A stretch of 23,328 bases of DNA from positions 1 through 23,328 of the forward strand of contig JAEXPQ010000348.1 of assembly GCA_023446735.1 (NCBI GenBank), given 5' to 3'. Positions 16,336 through 23,328 of this stretch are shown here, in pieces. The notes beneath the pieces are model-generated. The model did no database searches, was not told the origin of the DNA, and saw only the letters and a program-made list of their open reading frames with translations. Position 1 is the first letter of the stretch. Each line of letters starts with the position of its first letter. Made by a program: the position numbers and the translations under genes. The DNA comes from Verrucomicrobiota bacterium (GTDB lineage: Bacteria; Verrucomicrobiota; Verrucomicrobiia; Opitutales; Opitutaceae).

Positions 16336-17172
16336 ATGCGCATCGACGCCCACCAGCACTTCTGGCACTACTCCGCCGCCGAGTACGCTTGGATCGACGA
16401 GCCGATGGCGGCCCTCCGCCGCGACTTCCTCCCGGCCGATCTCGCGCCGCTGCTCGCCGCCGCCGGCGTCGACGGCTCCGTGGCCGTGCAGGCCCGCCAG
16501 ACCGTCGCCGAGACGGACTGGCTGCTGGAGCTCGCCACCGACCACCCGTCGATCAAGGGCGTTGTCGGGTGGTTGCCGCTCGACCGACTTGGCGCCGAGA
16601 TCGGCCGGCTGCTGGAGTGGTACGCCGCACATCCGAAGTTCAAGGGCGTGCGCCACGTGCTCCAGGGTGAGCCCGACGCCTACTTCGCGCGCCCCGGCTT
16701 CAACGCCGCGCTGCGCGAGGTCGCCGCCCGCGGCCTCGCCTACGACCTCCTCGTCTTCTCCCGTCAACTACCTGCAGCCCTCGCCTGGATCGACCAGCAC
16801 CCGCAACTGCGCGTCGTCGTCGACCATATCGCCAAACCCGTCGTCCAGGGCCCGCCACCGACCGAGTGGCGCACGCACCTCCGGGAGCTCGCGCGCCGCG
16901 AGCGCGTGCACTGCAAGTTCTCCGGCGTCGTCACCGAAGTTCCCGGCTGGCGGTGGACCCCTGAGCAGCTGCGCCCTTACTTCGAAGTCGCGCTCGAGGC
17001 CTTCGGCCCGCGGCGCCTGATGTTCGGCTCCGATTGGCCCGTCTGCCTCGTCGCCAGCGAATACGCCCTCTGGGCGGGCTTCGTCGAAGACTGCGTCGCC
17101 CCGCTCGGTGGCGACGAACGGGCCGCCGTCCTCGGCGACACCGCCACGGCCTTCTACCAACTCGACTCCTGA
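16336..17172 (+). CDS. Amidohydrolase family lactonase, L-fuconolactonase-like (COG3618 type)
   Basis: A 278-residue cytoplasmic enzyme of the amidohydrolase_2 / COG3618 family. MRIDAHQHFWHYSAAEYAWID opens exactly as the family does, with the metal-binding H6-x-H8. VVVDHIAKP supplies H164, and LMFGSDWPVC supplies the catalytic Asp, D233. Characterised members hydrolyse sugar lactones such as L-fucono-1,5-lactone, L-rhamnono-lactone and 4-sulfomuconolactone. Here the aldo-keto reductase 16 nt downstream would supply the lactone, and the GH29 fucosidase nearby would supply L-fucose, so L-fuconolactone or L-galactonolactone is the favoured substrate. That is inference from context. The start at 16336 lies directly before the family's conserved opening. 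It forms an operon with the next gene. Confidence 0.88.
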   Translation: MRIDAHQHFWHYSAAEYAWIDEPMAALRRDFLPADLAPLLAAAGVDGSVAVQARQTVAETDWLLELATDHPSIKGVVGWLPLDRLGAEIGRLLEWYAAHPKFKGVRHVLQGEPDAYFARPGFNAALREVAARGLAYDLLVFSRQLPAALAWIDQHPQLRVVVDHIAKPVVQGPPPTEWRTHLRELARRERVHCKFSGVVTEVPGWRWTPEQLRPYFEVALEAFGPRRLMFGSDWPVCLVASEYALWAGFVEDCVAPLGGDERAAVLGDTATAFYQLDS

Positions 17173-17188
17173 GAGCCCACGACTGCCC

Positions 17189-18142
17189 ATGCACTACCGC
17201 GCCCTCGGCCAGACCGGCCTCAACGTTTCCGTCCTCAGCCTCGGGGGCTCCTCCCTCGGCGGCGCCTTCCGCCAGACCGACGACGCCGAGAGCATCCGCA
17301 CGGTCCACACCGCCTTCGACCTCGGCGTGAACTTCGTCGACGTGTCGCCCTACTACGGCGCCACGCGCGCCGAGACCGTCCTCGGCCGCGCGCTCCGCGA
17401 GATCCGACGCGACCGTTACTATCTCGCGACCAAAGTCGGCCAATACGGCGACGGTCAATTCGACTTCTCCGCTGCGCGCGTCACCCGCAGCCTCGACGAG
17501 AGCTGCGCCCGCCTCGGTGTCGATTACGTCGACCTCCTCCAATGCCACGACATCGAGTTCGCCGACCTCGACCAGATCGTGAACGAGACGCTACCGGCTC
17601 TGATGCACTTGAAGCGAGCCGGTCGCATCGGACACATCGGCATCACCGGGCTGCCATTGCGGATTTTCCCCGCCGTGATCGATCGCGTGCCACCGGGCGC
17701 CGTCGAGACGATCCTCTCGTTCTGCCGCTACGAGCTCAACGACTCCGCGCTCGCCTCGCTCCTGCCCTACTGCGGCGCGCGCGGCATCGGCGTGATCAAC
17801 GCCGCCCCCACCGGCATGGGCCTGCTCACGCCCCGCGGCGTGCCCGCGTGGCACCCGGCGCCGCCGGCGATCGTCGCCTGCGCGCGCCGGGCGGTCGACT
17901 ACTGCCAGTCCGTCGGCGCCGACATCGTGAAGCTCGCGATCCAGTTCTCGGTCGCCGATCCCCGCGTCGCCACGACGCTCATCGGCAGCGCCAACCCCGA
18001 GAACATCCGGCGCAACATCGCCTACGCCGCCGAGCCGATCGACTTCGAGCTCATGGCCAAGGTGCTCGAACTCCTGAAACCCGTGCACAACCACAACTTC
18101 ACCCGCGGCCGCCCCGAGAACCGCGACCCGATCGTCGGTTGA
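17189..18142 (+). CDS. Aldo-keto reductase, L-fucose/L-galactose dehydrogenase-like
   Basis: A 317-residue aldo-keto reductase. The catalytic tetrad is complete: D51 and Y56 in NFVDVSPYYG, K82 in YYLATKVG, H120 in LLQCHD. TTLIGSANPENIRRN near the C-terminus is the NAD(P)-binding end of the fold. The overall style (LGQTGLNVSVLSLGGSSLGG, RSLDESCARLGVDYVDLLQCHDIEF) is that of the L-galactose dehydrogenase / D-threo-aldose 1-dehydrogenase group, which oxidises L-galactose or L-fucose at C1 to the lactone. Its position 16 nt after the lactonase gene fits a lactone-producing first step exactly. Longer in-frame starts (from 17108) overlap the lactonase gene and are less likely. Which of the two sugars is natural cannot be told from the sequence. 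Confidence 0.88.
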   Translation: MHYRALGQTGLNVSVLSLGGSSLGGAFRQTDDAESIRTVHTAFDLGVNFVDVSPYYGATRAETVLGRALREIRRDRYYLATKVGQYGDGQFDFSAARVTRSLDESCARLGVDYVDLLQCHDIEFADLDQIVNETLPALMHLKRAGRIGHIGITGLPLRIFPAVIDRVPPGAVETILSFCRYELNDSALASLLPYCGARGIGVINAAPTGMGLLTPRGVPAWHPAPPAIVACARRAVDYCQSVGADIVKLAIQFSVADPRVATTLIGSANPENIRRNIAYAAEPIDFELMAKVLELLKPVHNHNFTRGRPENRDPIVG

Positions 18143-18211
18143 CGCCAATCGTGCCGAACGGATCTCCAGTGGGCAGTTCGCCTCCAGCTCGCCCAACCGC
18201 AACGGCGCCCC

Positions 18212-18332
18212 GCTTGCGCGTAGGGTCGGACCTCGCGTCCGGACCGCTCCGTCTTCGCCGAGGCCACCGCCAGAGCCGCACCTCCAGCCGCGCCCAATCG
18301 GTCCGCCGGCTAGCGGCGACCCTACCGCAAGC
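18212..18332. repeat. 121-bp intergenic inverted-repeat element
   Basis: The outer arms are GCTTGCGCGTAGGGTCG (18212-18228) and CGACCCTACCGCAAGC (18317-18332). They are reverse complements except for one extra base. A second inner pair, CGGACCG (18240-18246) with CGGTCCG (18299-18305), would extend the same stem, and a small bulged hairpin (GTCGGAC ctcgc GTCCGGAC) sits in the left arm. It fills most of the 258-bp gap between the aldo-keto reductase and the zinc dehydrogenase genes. It has no coding capacity. It could be a miniature mobile or REP-derived element, or a terminator-like structure dividing the operon. Confidence 0.6.
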
Positions 18333-18400
18333 GTAGCTGCCTAACCGACGGGTCACGTTGATCGCACCGTTTTCTGATTTCCGCTCCCTCCGCCCGCCCG

Positions 18401-19429
18401 ATGAAAGCCCTCGTTCTTGAACAGCCCGGCCAGCTCGTCGCCGCCGAAGCCGCCGAACCCGCGGCCCCCGCCGCCGGCGAGGCGCTCGTGCGCACGCACC
18501 GTATCGGTATCTGCGGCACCGACATCCACGCCTACGGCGGTCGCCAGCCGTTCTTCACCTACCCGCGCATCCTCGGCCATGAGCTCGGTGTCGAGGTCCT
18601 CGCGGTCGGAGCCGGAGTCGACCACCTCCGCCCCGGTGATCGTTGCGCCGTCGAGCCCTACCTCAACTGCGGGCGCTGCATCGCGTGCCGGCGCGGCAAA
18701 CCGAACTGTTGCAGCGCGATCAGGGTCATGGGCGTGCACGTCGATGGCGGCATGCGCGAGCGGTTCCTCCTTCCCGCCGCCAAGCTCCACCGTTCCACCA
18801 CGCTCACCTACGAACAGCTCGCGCTGGTCGAGACGCTCGGCATCGGCGCGCACGCCGTGCAACGCGCCGGTCTCGAGGCTGGCGAAACCGTCGCCGTGAT
18901 CGGCGCCGGCCCGATCGGCCTCACCGTCATCCAGTTCGCGCTCGCCGCCGGCGCCCGCGTGCTCGTCCTCGACGTCAACCCCGTGCGTCTCGCCTTCTGC
19001 CGCGACCAACTCGGGGTCGCCGCCATCGACATCATCAACACCCGCGACACCGATCCGCTCGCCCGGCTCCGCGACCTCACCGGCGGCGACCTGCCCACCG
19101 CCGTGTTCGACGCCACCGGCAACTCCCAGTCGATGGCCGCCGCCTTCCGGTATCCGGCACACGGTGGCAGGCTGGTCTTCGTCGGCCTTTTTCCCGGCGA
19201 CGTCACCTTCGACGACCCCGATTTCCACCGCCGCGAGCTCACGTTGCTGGGCAGCCGCAACTCCCGCCCGGAGGACTTCCGCCACATCATCGAGCTCGTC
19301 GAGGCCGGCCGCGTCGACACCGCGCCGTGGATCACCCACCGCGCGCGGTTCGACTCCGTGCCCGAAGTATTCCCCAGCTGGACCAAGCCGGAAACGGGCG
19401 TGCTCAAGGCGATGATCGAGGTCGTGTGA
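18401..19429 (+). CDS. Zinc-dependent dehydrogenase, L-galactonate 5-dehydrogenase (LgoD/YjjN)-like
   Basis: A 342-residue medium-chain zinc dehydrogenase. The catalytic zinc site is C38 (GICGTDIHAYGG) and H60-E61 (ILGHE). The structural zinc site is C90, C93, C96 and C104. The Rossmann motif GAGPIG is at 168-173, and D191 after the second strand predicts NAD+ preference. Several stretches (GGRQPFFTYPRILGHE, MGVHVDGG, FVGLFPGDVTF, LLGSRNSRPEDF) closely resemble Escherichia coli LgoD (YjjN) as I recall it. LgoD oxidises L-galactonate to D-tagaturonate. With the preceding lactonase and L-galactose/L-fucose dehydrogenase-like enzyme, it could act on L-galactonate or its 6-deoxy analogue L-fuconate. 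This is inference; other sugar-alcohol or aldonate substrates are possible. The leader CCGCTCCCTCCGCCCGCCCG has no Shine-Dalgarno site. Confidence 0.9.
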   Translation: MKALVLEQPGQLVAAEAAEPAAPAAGEALVRTHRIGICGTDIHAYGGRQPFFTYPRILGHELGVEVLAVGAGVDHLRPGDRCAVEPYLNCGRCIACRRGKPNCCSAIRVMGVHVDGGMRERFLLPAAKLHRSTTLTYEQLALVETLGIGAHAVQRAGLEAGETVAVIGAGPIGLTVIQFALAAGARVLVLDVNPVRLAFCRDQLGVAAIDIINTRDTDPLARLRDLTGGDLPTAVFDATGNSQSMAAAFRYPAHGGRLVFVGLFPGDVTFDDPDFHRRELTLLGSRNSRPEDFRHIIELVEAGRVDTAPWITHRARFDSVPEVFPSWTKPETGVLKAMIEVV

Positions 19430-19717
19430 GGCCCTCCGGCTCCGCCGCCCGCTTGCGAACCAACCCGCTCCTCGCCTGCCAGCCGTAGCGAGAGCCCGCT
19501 CGCGTCGTATCCGGAGAGCAGCCTGCGCACGGTCGCATCCACCGTGGCGCCGCGCGCGAGAGCAGCGATCCGGCGCCGTCTCCGCAATTCGGATCTCCGC
19601 GCTCGCGGCCCGCGCCATCGTCCAACCTACGCGCTGCACGTACACCGCCTCCTCCCACCGTCCGAGCGCGTTGCGGTTTCGTTTCAGCCGGGCAAGGATC
19701 AGCCACGTTCCCTCGCC
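19430..19717. other. Intergenic region upstream of the SGNH-GH3 gene
   Basis: These 288 bp contain no convincing gene. A small hairpin, GCGAG/CTCGC (19488-19503), is preceded by CGTA. It begins like the CGTAGCGA palindromes found at 22930-23170 but is more diverged, so it may be a decayed copy. A moderately AT-richer patch at 19668-19705 (GCGGTTTCGTTTCAGCC) precedes the start and may hold the promoter. No transcription signal can be assigned firmly. Confidence 0.4.
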
Positions 19718-22700
19718 ATGCTGCATCGCTTTCTTGCCCTCCTGGCCGGCGTCCCCCGGCTCCCTGCACGGTTCATTTCCGCCGCCTTCGTCCTCTGTGC
19801 GACCTGCGCACTCGCCGCTCCCACCACTCCGCCACCGTTGCCGGCGACCTGCCTCAAAGCCCTCCACGCCGGCCGGCATCAGACGGTCGTCGTCTACGGC
19901 ACCAGCCTCACCGCCGCCGCCGAGTGGCCGAAGGCGCTCGCGGGCTATTTCGACACCGCGTTTCCCGGACAGGTTACCTTCATCAACGCCGCCCAGTCCG
20001 GCCAGCACTCGAACTGGGGCGTCGCCCACCTCGCCGAACGCGTCCTCGCGCAGAAGCCCGACCTCGTGCTCCTCGAGTTCTCCGTCAACGACGCTGCCAC
20101 CAAGCACCACCTCTCGCCCGAGCAGTCCGCCGCGAACCTCGACCGCATGGTGCGCGCGCTGCGCGAGCAGAACCCGCAGGTCGACATCGTCCTGCAGACG
20201 ATGAATCCCGCCTGGGACTCGCCCACCGAGCCCAAAGGCAAGAAGTACGGCAGCGACCGCCCCGCCATCGAAACGTACTATGAGGGCTACCGCCGGTACG
20301 CCCGCGAACACGGCCTGCCCCTCGTCGACCATTTCCCCGCCTGGCAGAAACTCCAGCGCGACAACCTGCCCGAGTTCCAACGCCTCGTCGCCGATGGCAT
20401 CCACCCGATCCCCGAGGGCAGCCTCGCCGTCACCTGGCCCGGGATCCGGGCGCTCCTCGAGGAAACGCGCGCCACCACGGCGCCACGCACCGTCGGCCCG
20501 CCGCCGGCCGCCTTCTTCGTCCCGGGCGCCATGCCCGCCACCGCGCTCTACCGCGACGGTTGGATCGACCTGAACAAGAACGGCGCACGCGACCCGTACG
20601 AAGACCCCTCGCTGCCCGTCGACGCCCGCATCGACGACCTGCTCGCCCGCATGACGCTCGAGGAGAAGACCGCGCAGATGACCACGCTCTACGGTTTCCC
20701 ACGCGTGCTGAAGGACGAGCTGCCGACCGCCGCGTGGAAGACCGCGTTCTGGAAGGACGGCATCGGCAACATCGACGAGCACATGAACGGCAACGAGGGT
20801 TGGAAGCGCAACTTCGCCGACCCCGTCCACGATCTGCCCTGGTCGCTCCACGTGCAGGCGATCAACGAGGTGCAACGCTGGTTCGTCGAGCAGACGCGCC
20901 TCGGCATCCCAGTCGACTTCACCAACGAGGGCATCCGCGGCCTGCTGCACTCGAAGGCCACCAGTTTCCCGGCCCAGCTCGCCGTCGGCGCCACGTTCGA
21001 CGTGCCGCTCGTCGCCGAGATCGGCCGCATCACCGGCCGCGAGGCGCGCGCCCTCGGCTACACCAACGTCTACTCGCCCGTGCTCGACCTCGCCCGCGAC
21101 CCGCGCTGGGGCCGCACCACCGAGACCTACGGCGAGGACCCGTACCTCGTCACGCAGTACGGCCTCGCGCAGGTGCGCGGCATCCAGGGCGAGCACGTCG
21201 TCTCCACCCTCAAGCACTATGCGGTGTACAGCGTGCCGAAGGGCGGACGCGACGGCGAGGCGCGCACCGACCCGCAGGCCACCTGGCGCGAGATCCAGGA
21301 GCTGCACCTCGCGCCGTTCCGCGCCGCCGTGCGCGACGCCGGCGCGCTGGGCGTGATGGCTTCGTACAACGACTACGACGGCGTGCCCGTCGAGGGCAGC
21401 CGGCTCTTCCTCACCGAGATCCTCCGCGGGGAATACGGGTTCAAGGGCTACGTCGTCTCCGACAGCGCCGCCGTCGAGTTCATCCACACCAAGCACCGCG
21501 TCGCCGCCACGCCCGCCGAGGCGATCCGCCAGTCCGTCGACGCCGGTCTCAACATCCGCACGAACTTCACCCCGCCCGAAGCCTACGGCGAACCGCTCCG
21601 CCAACTCGTCCGCGACGGCAAACTGCCCATGGCGACGATCGACGCCCGCGTGCGCGACATCCTCCGCGTGAAATACTGGCTCGGCCTCTTCGACCAGCCT
21701 TACCGCGACCCGGCCGCCGCCACCGCGCTCTTCGCCGACCCCGCCGCCGCAGCCGCCAGCGCCCGCGCCGCCCGCGAGTCCATCGTTCTCCTCAAGAACG
21801 AGGCCAACGCGCTCCCGCTCGACCGCGCCAAGCTCAAGAAGGTCCTCGTCGCCGGTCCGCTCGCCGACGACGCCCGCGGCTGGTGGTCGCGCTACGGCCC
21901 GCAGCGCCTCGACTACATCACCCCGCTCGCCGGCCTGCGCGCGAAGTTCGGCCCCGCCGTCGAAGTGAAGTTCGAGAAGGGCTGCGACGTGATCGACGAG
22001 GCCTTCCCGGAGAGCGACACCTTCAAAGAGCCGCTCTCCACCGCCGCCCGCGCCCGGATCGACGCCGCCGTCACCGCCGCGGCCGAGGTCGACCTCATCG
22101 TCGCCGTGCTCGGCGAGACCGAGGAGATCAGCCAGGAGTCCGCCAGCCGCATCAGCCTCGACCTGCCCGGCCACCAGGAGGAGTTGCTCCGCGCGCTCCA
22201 CGCCACCGGCAAGCCGCTCGTGCTCGTGCTCAGCAACGGCCGGCCGCTCAGCGTCAACTGGGCGCAGAAGCACGTGCCCGCCATCGTCGATCTGTGGTTC
22301 CCCGGCGAGCAGGGCGGCGCGGCGCTGGCCGACGTGCTCTGCGGCGACTTCAATCCCTCGGGACGCCTGCCGATCACGTTCCCGAAGAGCGTGGGCCAGA
22401 TCCCGTTCAACTTCCCCGCGCGGCCCGGTTCGCAGGAGCGCGACTTCGGCCAGGTCTTCGGCCCGCTCTACCCGTTCGGCCACGGCCTGAGCTACACCAC
22501 CTTCAAGTACGCGAATCTCCGCCTCACGCCTGAGCGCCAGAACCTGCCGTCCGCCACGGTCACCGTCACCGCCGACATCACCAACACCGGCGCGCGCGCC
22601 GGCGACGAGGTCGTGCAACTCTACCTGCGCGACGACTACAGCACCGTCACCACCTACGACAAGGCGCTGCGCGGCTTCGCCCGCGTGAGCCTCGCGCCCG

Positions 22701-22915
22701 GCGAGACGAAGCCCGTCACGTTCACCCTCGGCCGTGCCGAGCTCGAGCTCTACGACCGCGAGCGGCAGTGGACGGTCGAGCCCGGCCGTTTCACCGCGAT
22801 GCTCGGCGCGTCGTCGGAGGATATCCGCCTCTACGGCACGTTCACCATCGCCGCGCCCGACGGTTCCGCGCCCGAGGAGGCCCCGATCGACAACAGCAAG
22901 TTCGATCCGCGGTAG
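19718..22915 (+). CDS. Exported fusion of SGNH esterase and glycoside hydrolase family 3
   Basis: A 1065-residue two-enzyme protein. A Sec signal peptide ends near residue 34. Residues about 50-250 are an SGNH/GDSL hydrolase: nucleophile S63 in VVYGTSLT, FSVND as block III, and D226/H229 in DGIHP as the catalytic pair. A linker holds an EF-hand-like loop, D284-x-N286-x-N288-G-x-x-D292-x-x-E295. From about 300 comes a full GH3 enzyme: RMTLEEKTAQM, DPRWGRTTETYGEDP (461-475), KH at 499-500, and predicted nucleophile D582 in YVVSDSAAVEF. The second alpha/beta domain (VLGETEEISQES, FPGEQGG) and a fibronectin III-like domain (LAPGETKPVTFTL) follow. It probably deacylates decorated oligosaccharides and then removes terminal beta-sugars (xylose or glucose). 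The ATG at 19718 is chosen because it gives the signal peptide; the frame is open from 19544. Confidence 0.92.
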   Translation: MLHRFLALLAGVPRLPARFISAAFVLCATCALAAPTTPPPLPATCLKALHAGRHQTVVVYGTSLTAAAEWPKALAGYFDTAFPGQVTFINAAQSGQHSNWGVAHLAERVLAQKPDLVLLEFSVNDAATKHHLSPEQSAANLDRMVRALREQNPQVDIVLQTMNPAWDSPTEPKGKKYGSDRPAIETYYEGYRRYAREHGLPLVDHFPAWQKLQRDNLPEFQRLVADGIHPIPEGSLAVTWPGIRALLEETRATTAPRTVGPPPAAFFVPGAMPATALYRDGWIDLNKNGARDPYEDPSLPVDARIDDLLARMTLEEKTAQMTTLYGFPRVLKDELPTAAWKTAFWKDGIGNIDEHMNGNEGWKRNFADPVHDLPWSLHVQAINEVQRWFVEQTRLGIPVDFTNEGIRGLLHSKATSFPAQLAVGATFDVPLVAEIGRITGREARALGYTNVYSPVLDLARDPRWGRTTETYGEDPYLVTQYGLAQVRGIQGEHVVSTLKHYAVYSVPKGGRDGEARTDPQATWREIQELHLAPFRAAVRDAGALGVMASYNDYDGVPVEGSRLFLTEILRGEYGFKGYVVSDSAAVEFIHTKHRVAATPAEAIRQSVDAGLNIRTNFTPPEAYGEPLRQLVRDGKLPMATIDARVRDILRVKYWLGLFDQPYRDPAAATALFADPAAAAASARAARESIVLLKNEANALPLDRAKLKKVLVAGPLADDARGWWSRYGPQRLDYITPLAGLRAKFGPAVEVKFEKGCDVIDEAFPESDTFKEPLSTAARARIDAAVTAAAEVDLIVAVLGETEEISQESASRISLDLPGHQEELLRALHATGKPLVLVLSNGRPLSVNWAQKHVPAIVDLWFPGEQGGAALADVLCGDFNPSGRLPITFPKSVGQIPFNFPARPGSQERDFGQVFGPLYPFGHGLSYTTFKYANLRLTPERQNLPSATVTVTADITNTGARAGDEVVQLYLRDDYSTVTTYDKALRGFARVSLAPGETKPVTFTLGRAELELYDRERQWTVEPGRFTAMLGASSEDIRLYGTFTIAAPDGSAPEEAPIDNSKFDPR

Positions 22916-22929
22916 CAGACCGCACGAAT

Positions 22930-23170
22930 CGTAGCGAAACTCGCCAGAGTTTCGAACTCCGCGTCAGCCTTCAGCCCATCGCCCCACTCGAAGGCCTTGG
23001 CGGCCTTCGCTACGGCGACGCGATCTGTCTCTCCCCGTAGCGAAACTCGCCAGAGTTTCGAAGCCGTTCCGCCTTCAGCGCTCGCGCCCTCGAAGGCCAC
23101 GGCGGCCTTCGCTACGCTTCGGTTCCGCGCGACTGCGCTCCGTCGTAGCGAAACGCGCCGAGCGTTTCGA
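22930..23170. repeat. REP-like palindrome array, five copies in alternating orientation
   Basis: Each copy reads CGTAG, then an 8-bp stem beginning CGAA, a 4-5 nt loop starting GCC, and the complementary arm ending TTCG plus A. Copies: 22930-22955 (+), 22988-23014 (-), 23036-23061 (+), 23090-23116 (-), 23144-23170 (+). The plus copies have stems CGAAACTC/GAGTTTCG (twice) and CGAAACGC/GCGTTTCG; the minus copies have CGAAGGCC/GGCCTTCG (twice). Stem changes are compensated on both arms. Spacing is regular (about 22-33 bp between copies). The array fills the gap between the SGNH-GH3 gene and a probable RAYT start, and may also act as the terminator of the former. It looks like a bacterial interspersed mosaic element. 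Confidence 0.85.
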
Positions 23171-23209
23171 CTCGCCGCGCGAAGACCACCGCGTCACCAT
23201 CATTCCATC

Positions 23210-23328
23210 ATGGATGGAGCACCCCGCCCGTTCCACGACCGTCTGCCGCGCCTCACCCCAGAGCACTACCGCGGCCGCGCGTTCGTCCACTGGACGATGA
23301 CCATCGAGGACCGCGCCCAGGGCTGGCT
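23210..23328 (+). CDS. Probable REP-associated tyrosine transposase (RAYT, Y1/HUH type), N-terminal fragment
   Basis: The gene runs off the window end; 39 full codons are visible from the ATG at 23210. The sequence (MDGAPRPFHDRLPRLTPEHY, then RGRAFVHWTMTIEDRAQGW) resembles, from memory, the N-terminus of Opitutaceae 'transposase' proteins of the Y1_Tnp/RAYT group. In these an early beta-strand (here VHWTMTI) precedes the HUH motif and catalytic Tyr, which would lie beyond the window. The location right after an alternating REP-like array is the typical RAYT setting and supports the call. RAYTs are single-copy domesticated transposases thought to mobilise or maintain REP palindromes. With so little sequence, another small DNA-binding protein cannot be excluded. 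Confidence 0.6.
   Translation, partial: MDGAPRPFHDRLPRLTPEHYRGRAFVHWTMTIEDRAQGW

Noticed and set aside
19430..19587. A short minus-strand peptide (IAALARGATVDATVRRLLSG) faintly like a LacI helix-turn-helix
   Set aside because: Spacing does not fit the LacI motif, no effector domain or proper start follows, and the upstream frame is low-complexity arginine-rich. Most likely chance; it could at best be a decayed remnant.
18353..22618. A 1421-codon open frame on the minus strand, and a similar one running from the AraC gene at 3312 up to 7580
   Set aside because: They lie antisense to strongly supported dehydrogenase, SGNH-GH3, GH51 and GH5 genes. The translations are rich in low-complexity Gly, Glu, Asp and Val with no domain. 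Long antisense frames are expected because stop codons are rare opposite GC-rich genes. Only the 3312-4169 part is real.
22930..23170. The repeat array considered as a CRISPR array
   Set aside because: The units are palindromes in alternating orientation with different stem types, not identical direct repeats with unique spacers, and no cas gene is present.
1..23328. Search for tRNA, rRNA, riboswitch, phage, integrase or toxin-antitoxin signatures
   Set aside because: No cloverleaf, rRNA-like stretch, integrase motif or small toxin-antitoxin pair was recognised by eye. The window is metabolic apart from the terminal RAYT region.

Overview
The window is a GC-rich, densely coding stretch of a bacterial chromosome devoted almost entirely to plant or algal polysaccharide breakdown. 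GC content, the expansion of AraC-paired glycoside hydrolases (GH), Opitutaceae-like protein styles and near-absence of Shine-Dalgarno sequences suggest a soil or aquatic Verrucomicrobiota of the Opitutaceae type. That assignment is inference: no rRNA or marker gene is present.

Layout. (1) 1-3269, plus strand: the 3' end of a GH3 gene with a nested hairpin terminator, then an AraC regulator overlapping (ATGA) a second, NagZ-like GH3 gene with no signal peptide. (2) 3312-9169: a minus-strand AraC regulator divergent, across 72 bp, from a plus-strand run of GH51 (arabinofuranosidase), GH5 (endoglucanase-like) and Tat-exported GH1 (beta-glucosidase). Two inverted, covarying 31-bp palindromes lie between GH5 and GH1. 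(3) 9264-12018: a third AraC regulator divergent from a GH29 alpha-L-fucosidase. (4) 12247-16011, minus: a 1254-residue secreted protein with a GH5-like catalytic barrel apparently interrupted by a carbohydrate-binding domain, followed by beta-sandwich, Ig-like and unassigned C-terminal domains. (5) 16336-19429, plus: an amidohydrolase lactonase, an aldo-keto reductase and a zinc dehydrogenase closely resembling L-galactonate 5-dehydrogenase, together forming an oxidative route for L-fucose or L-galactose. (6) 19718-22915: a fusion of an SGNH esterase to a GH3 glycosidase. (7) 22930-23328: five REP-like palindromes in strictly alternating orientation, then the start of a probable REP-associated transposase (RAYT).

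Working together. The exported enzymes would remove arabinose (GH51), fucose (GH29), ester groups (SGNH) and glucose or xylose (GH1, GH3) from a beta-linked backbone cut by the GH5 enzymes. A fucosylated or arabinosylated xyloglucan-like hemicellulose would fit, and a fucose- or L-galactose-containing algal polymer is an alternative. Released L-fucose or L-galactose would be oxidised to lactone, aldonate and keto-acid. No transporter, fuconate dehydratase or keto-acid aldolase is in the window, so the pathway must be completed elsewhere. The most notable items are the esterase-GH3 fusion, the inserted carbohydrate-binding domain with the unassigned C-terminal domain, the alternating REP array beside a RAYT, and C/T-rich leaders in place of Shine-Dalgarno sites.
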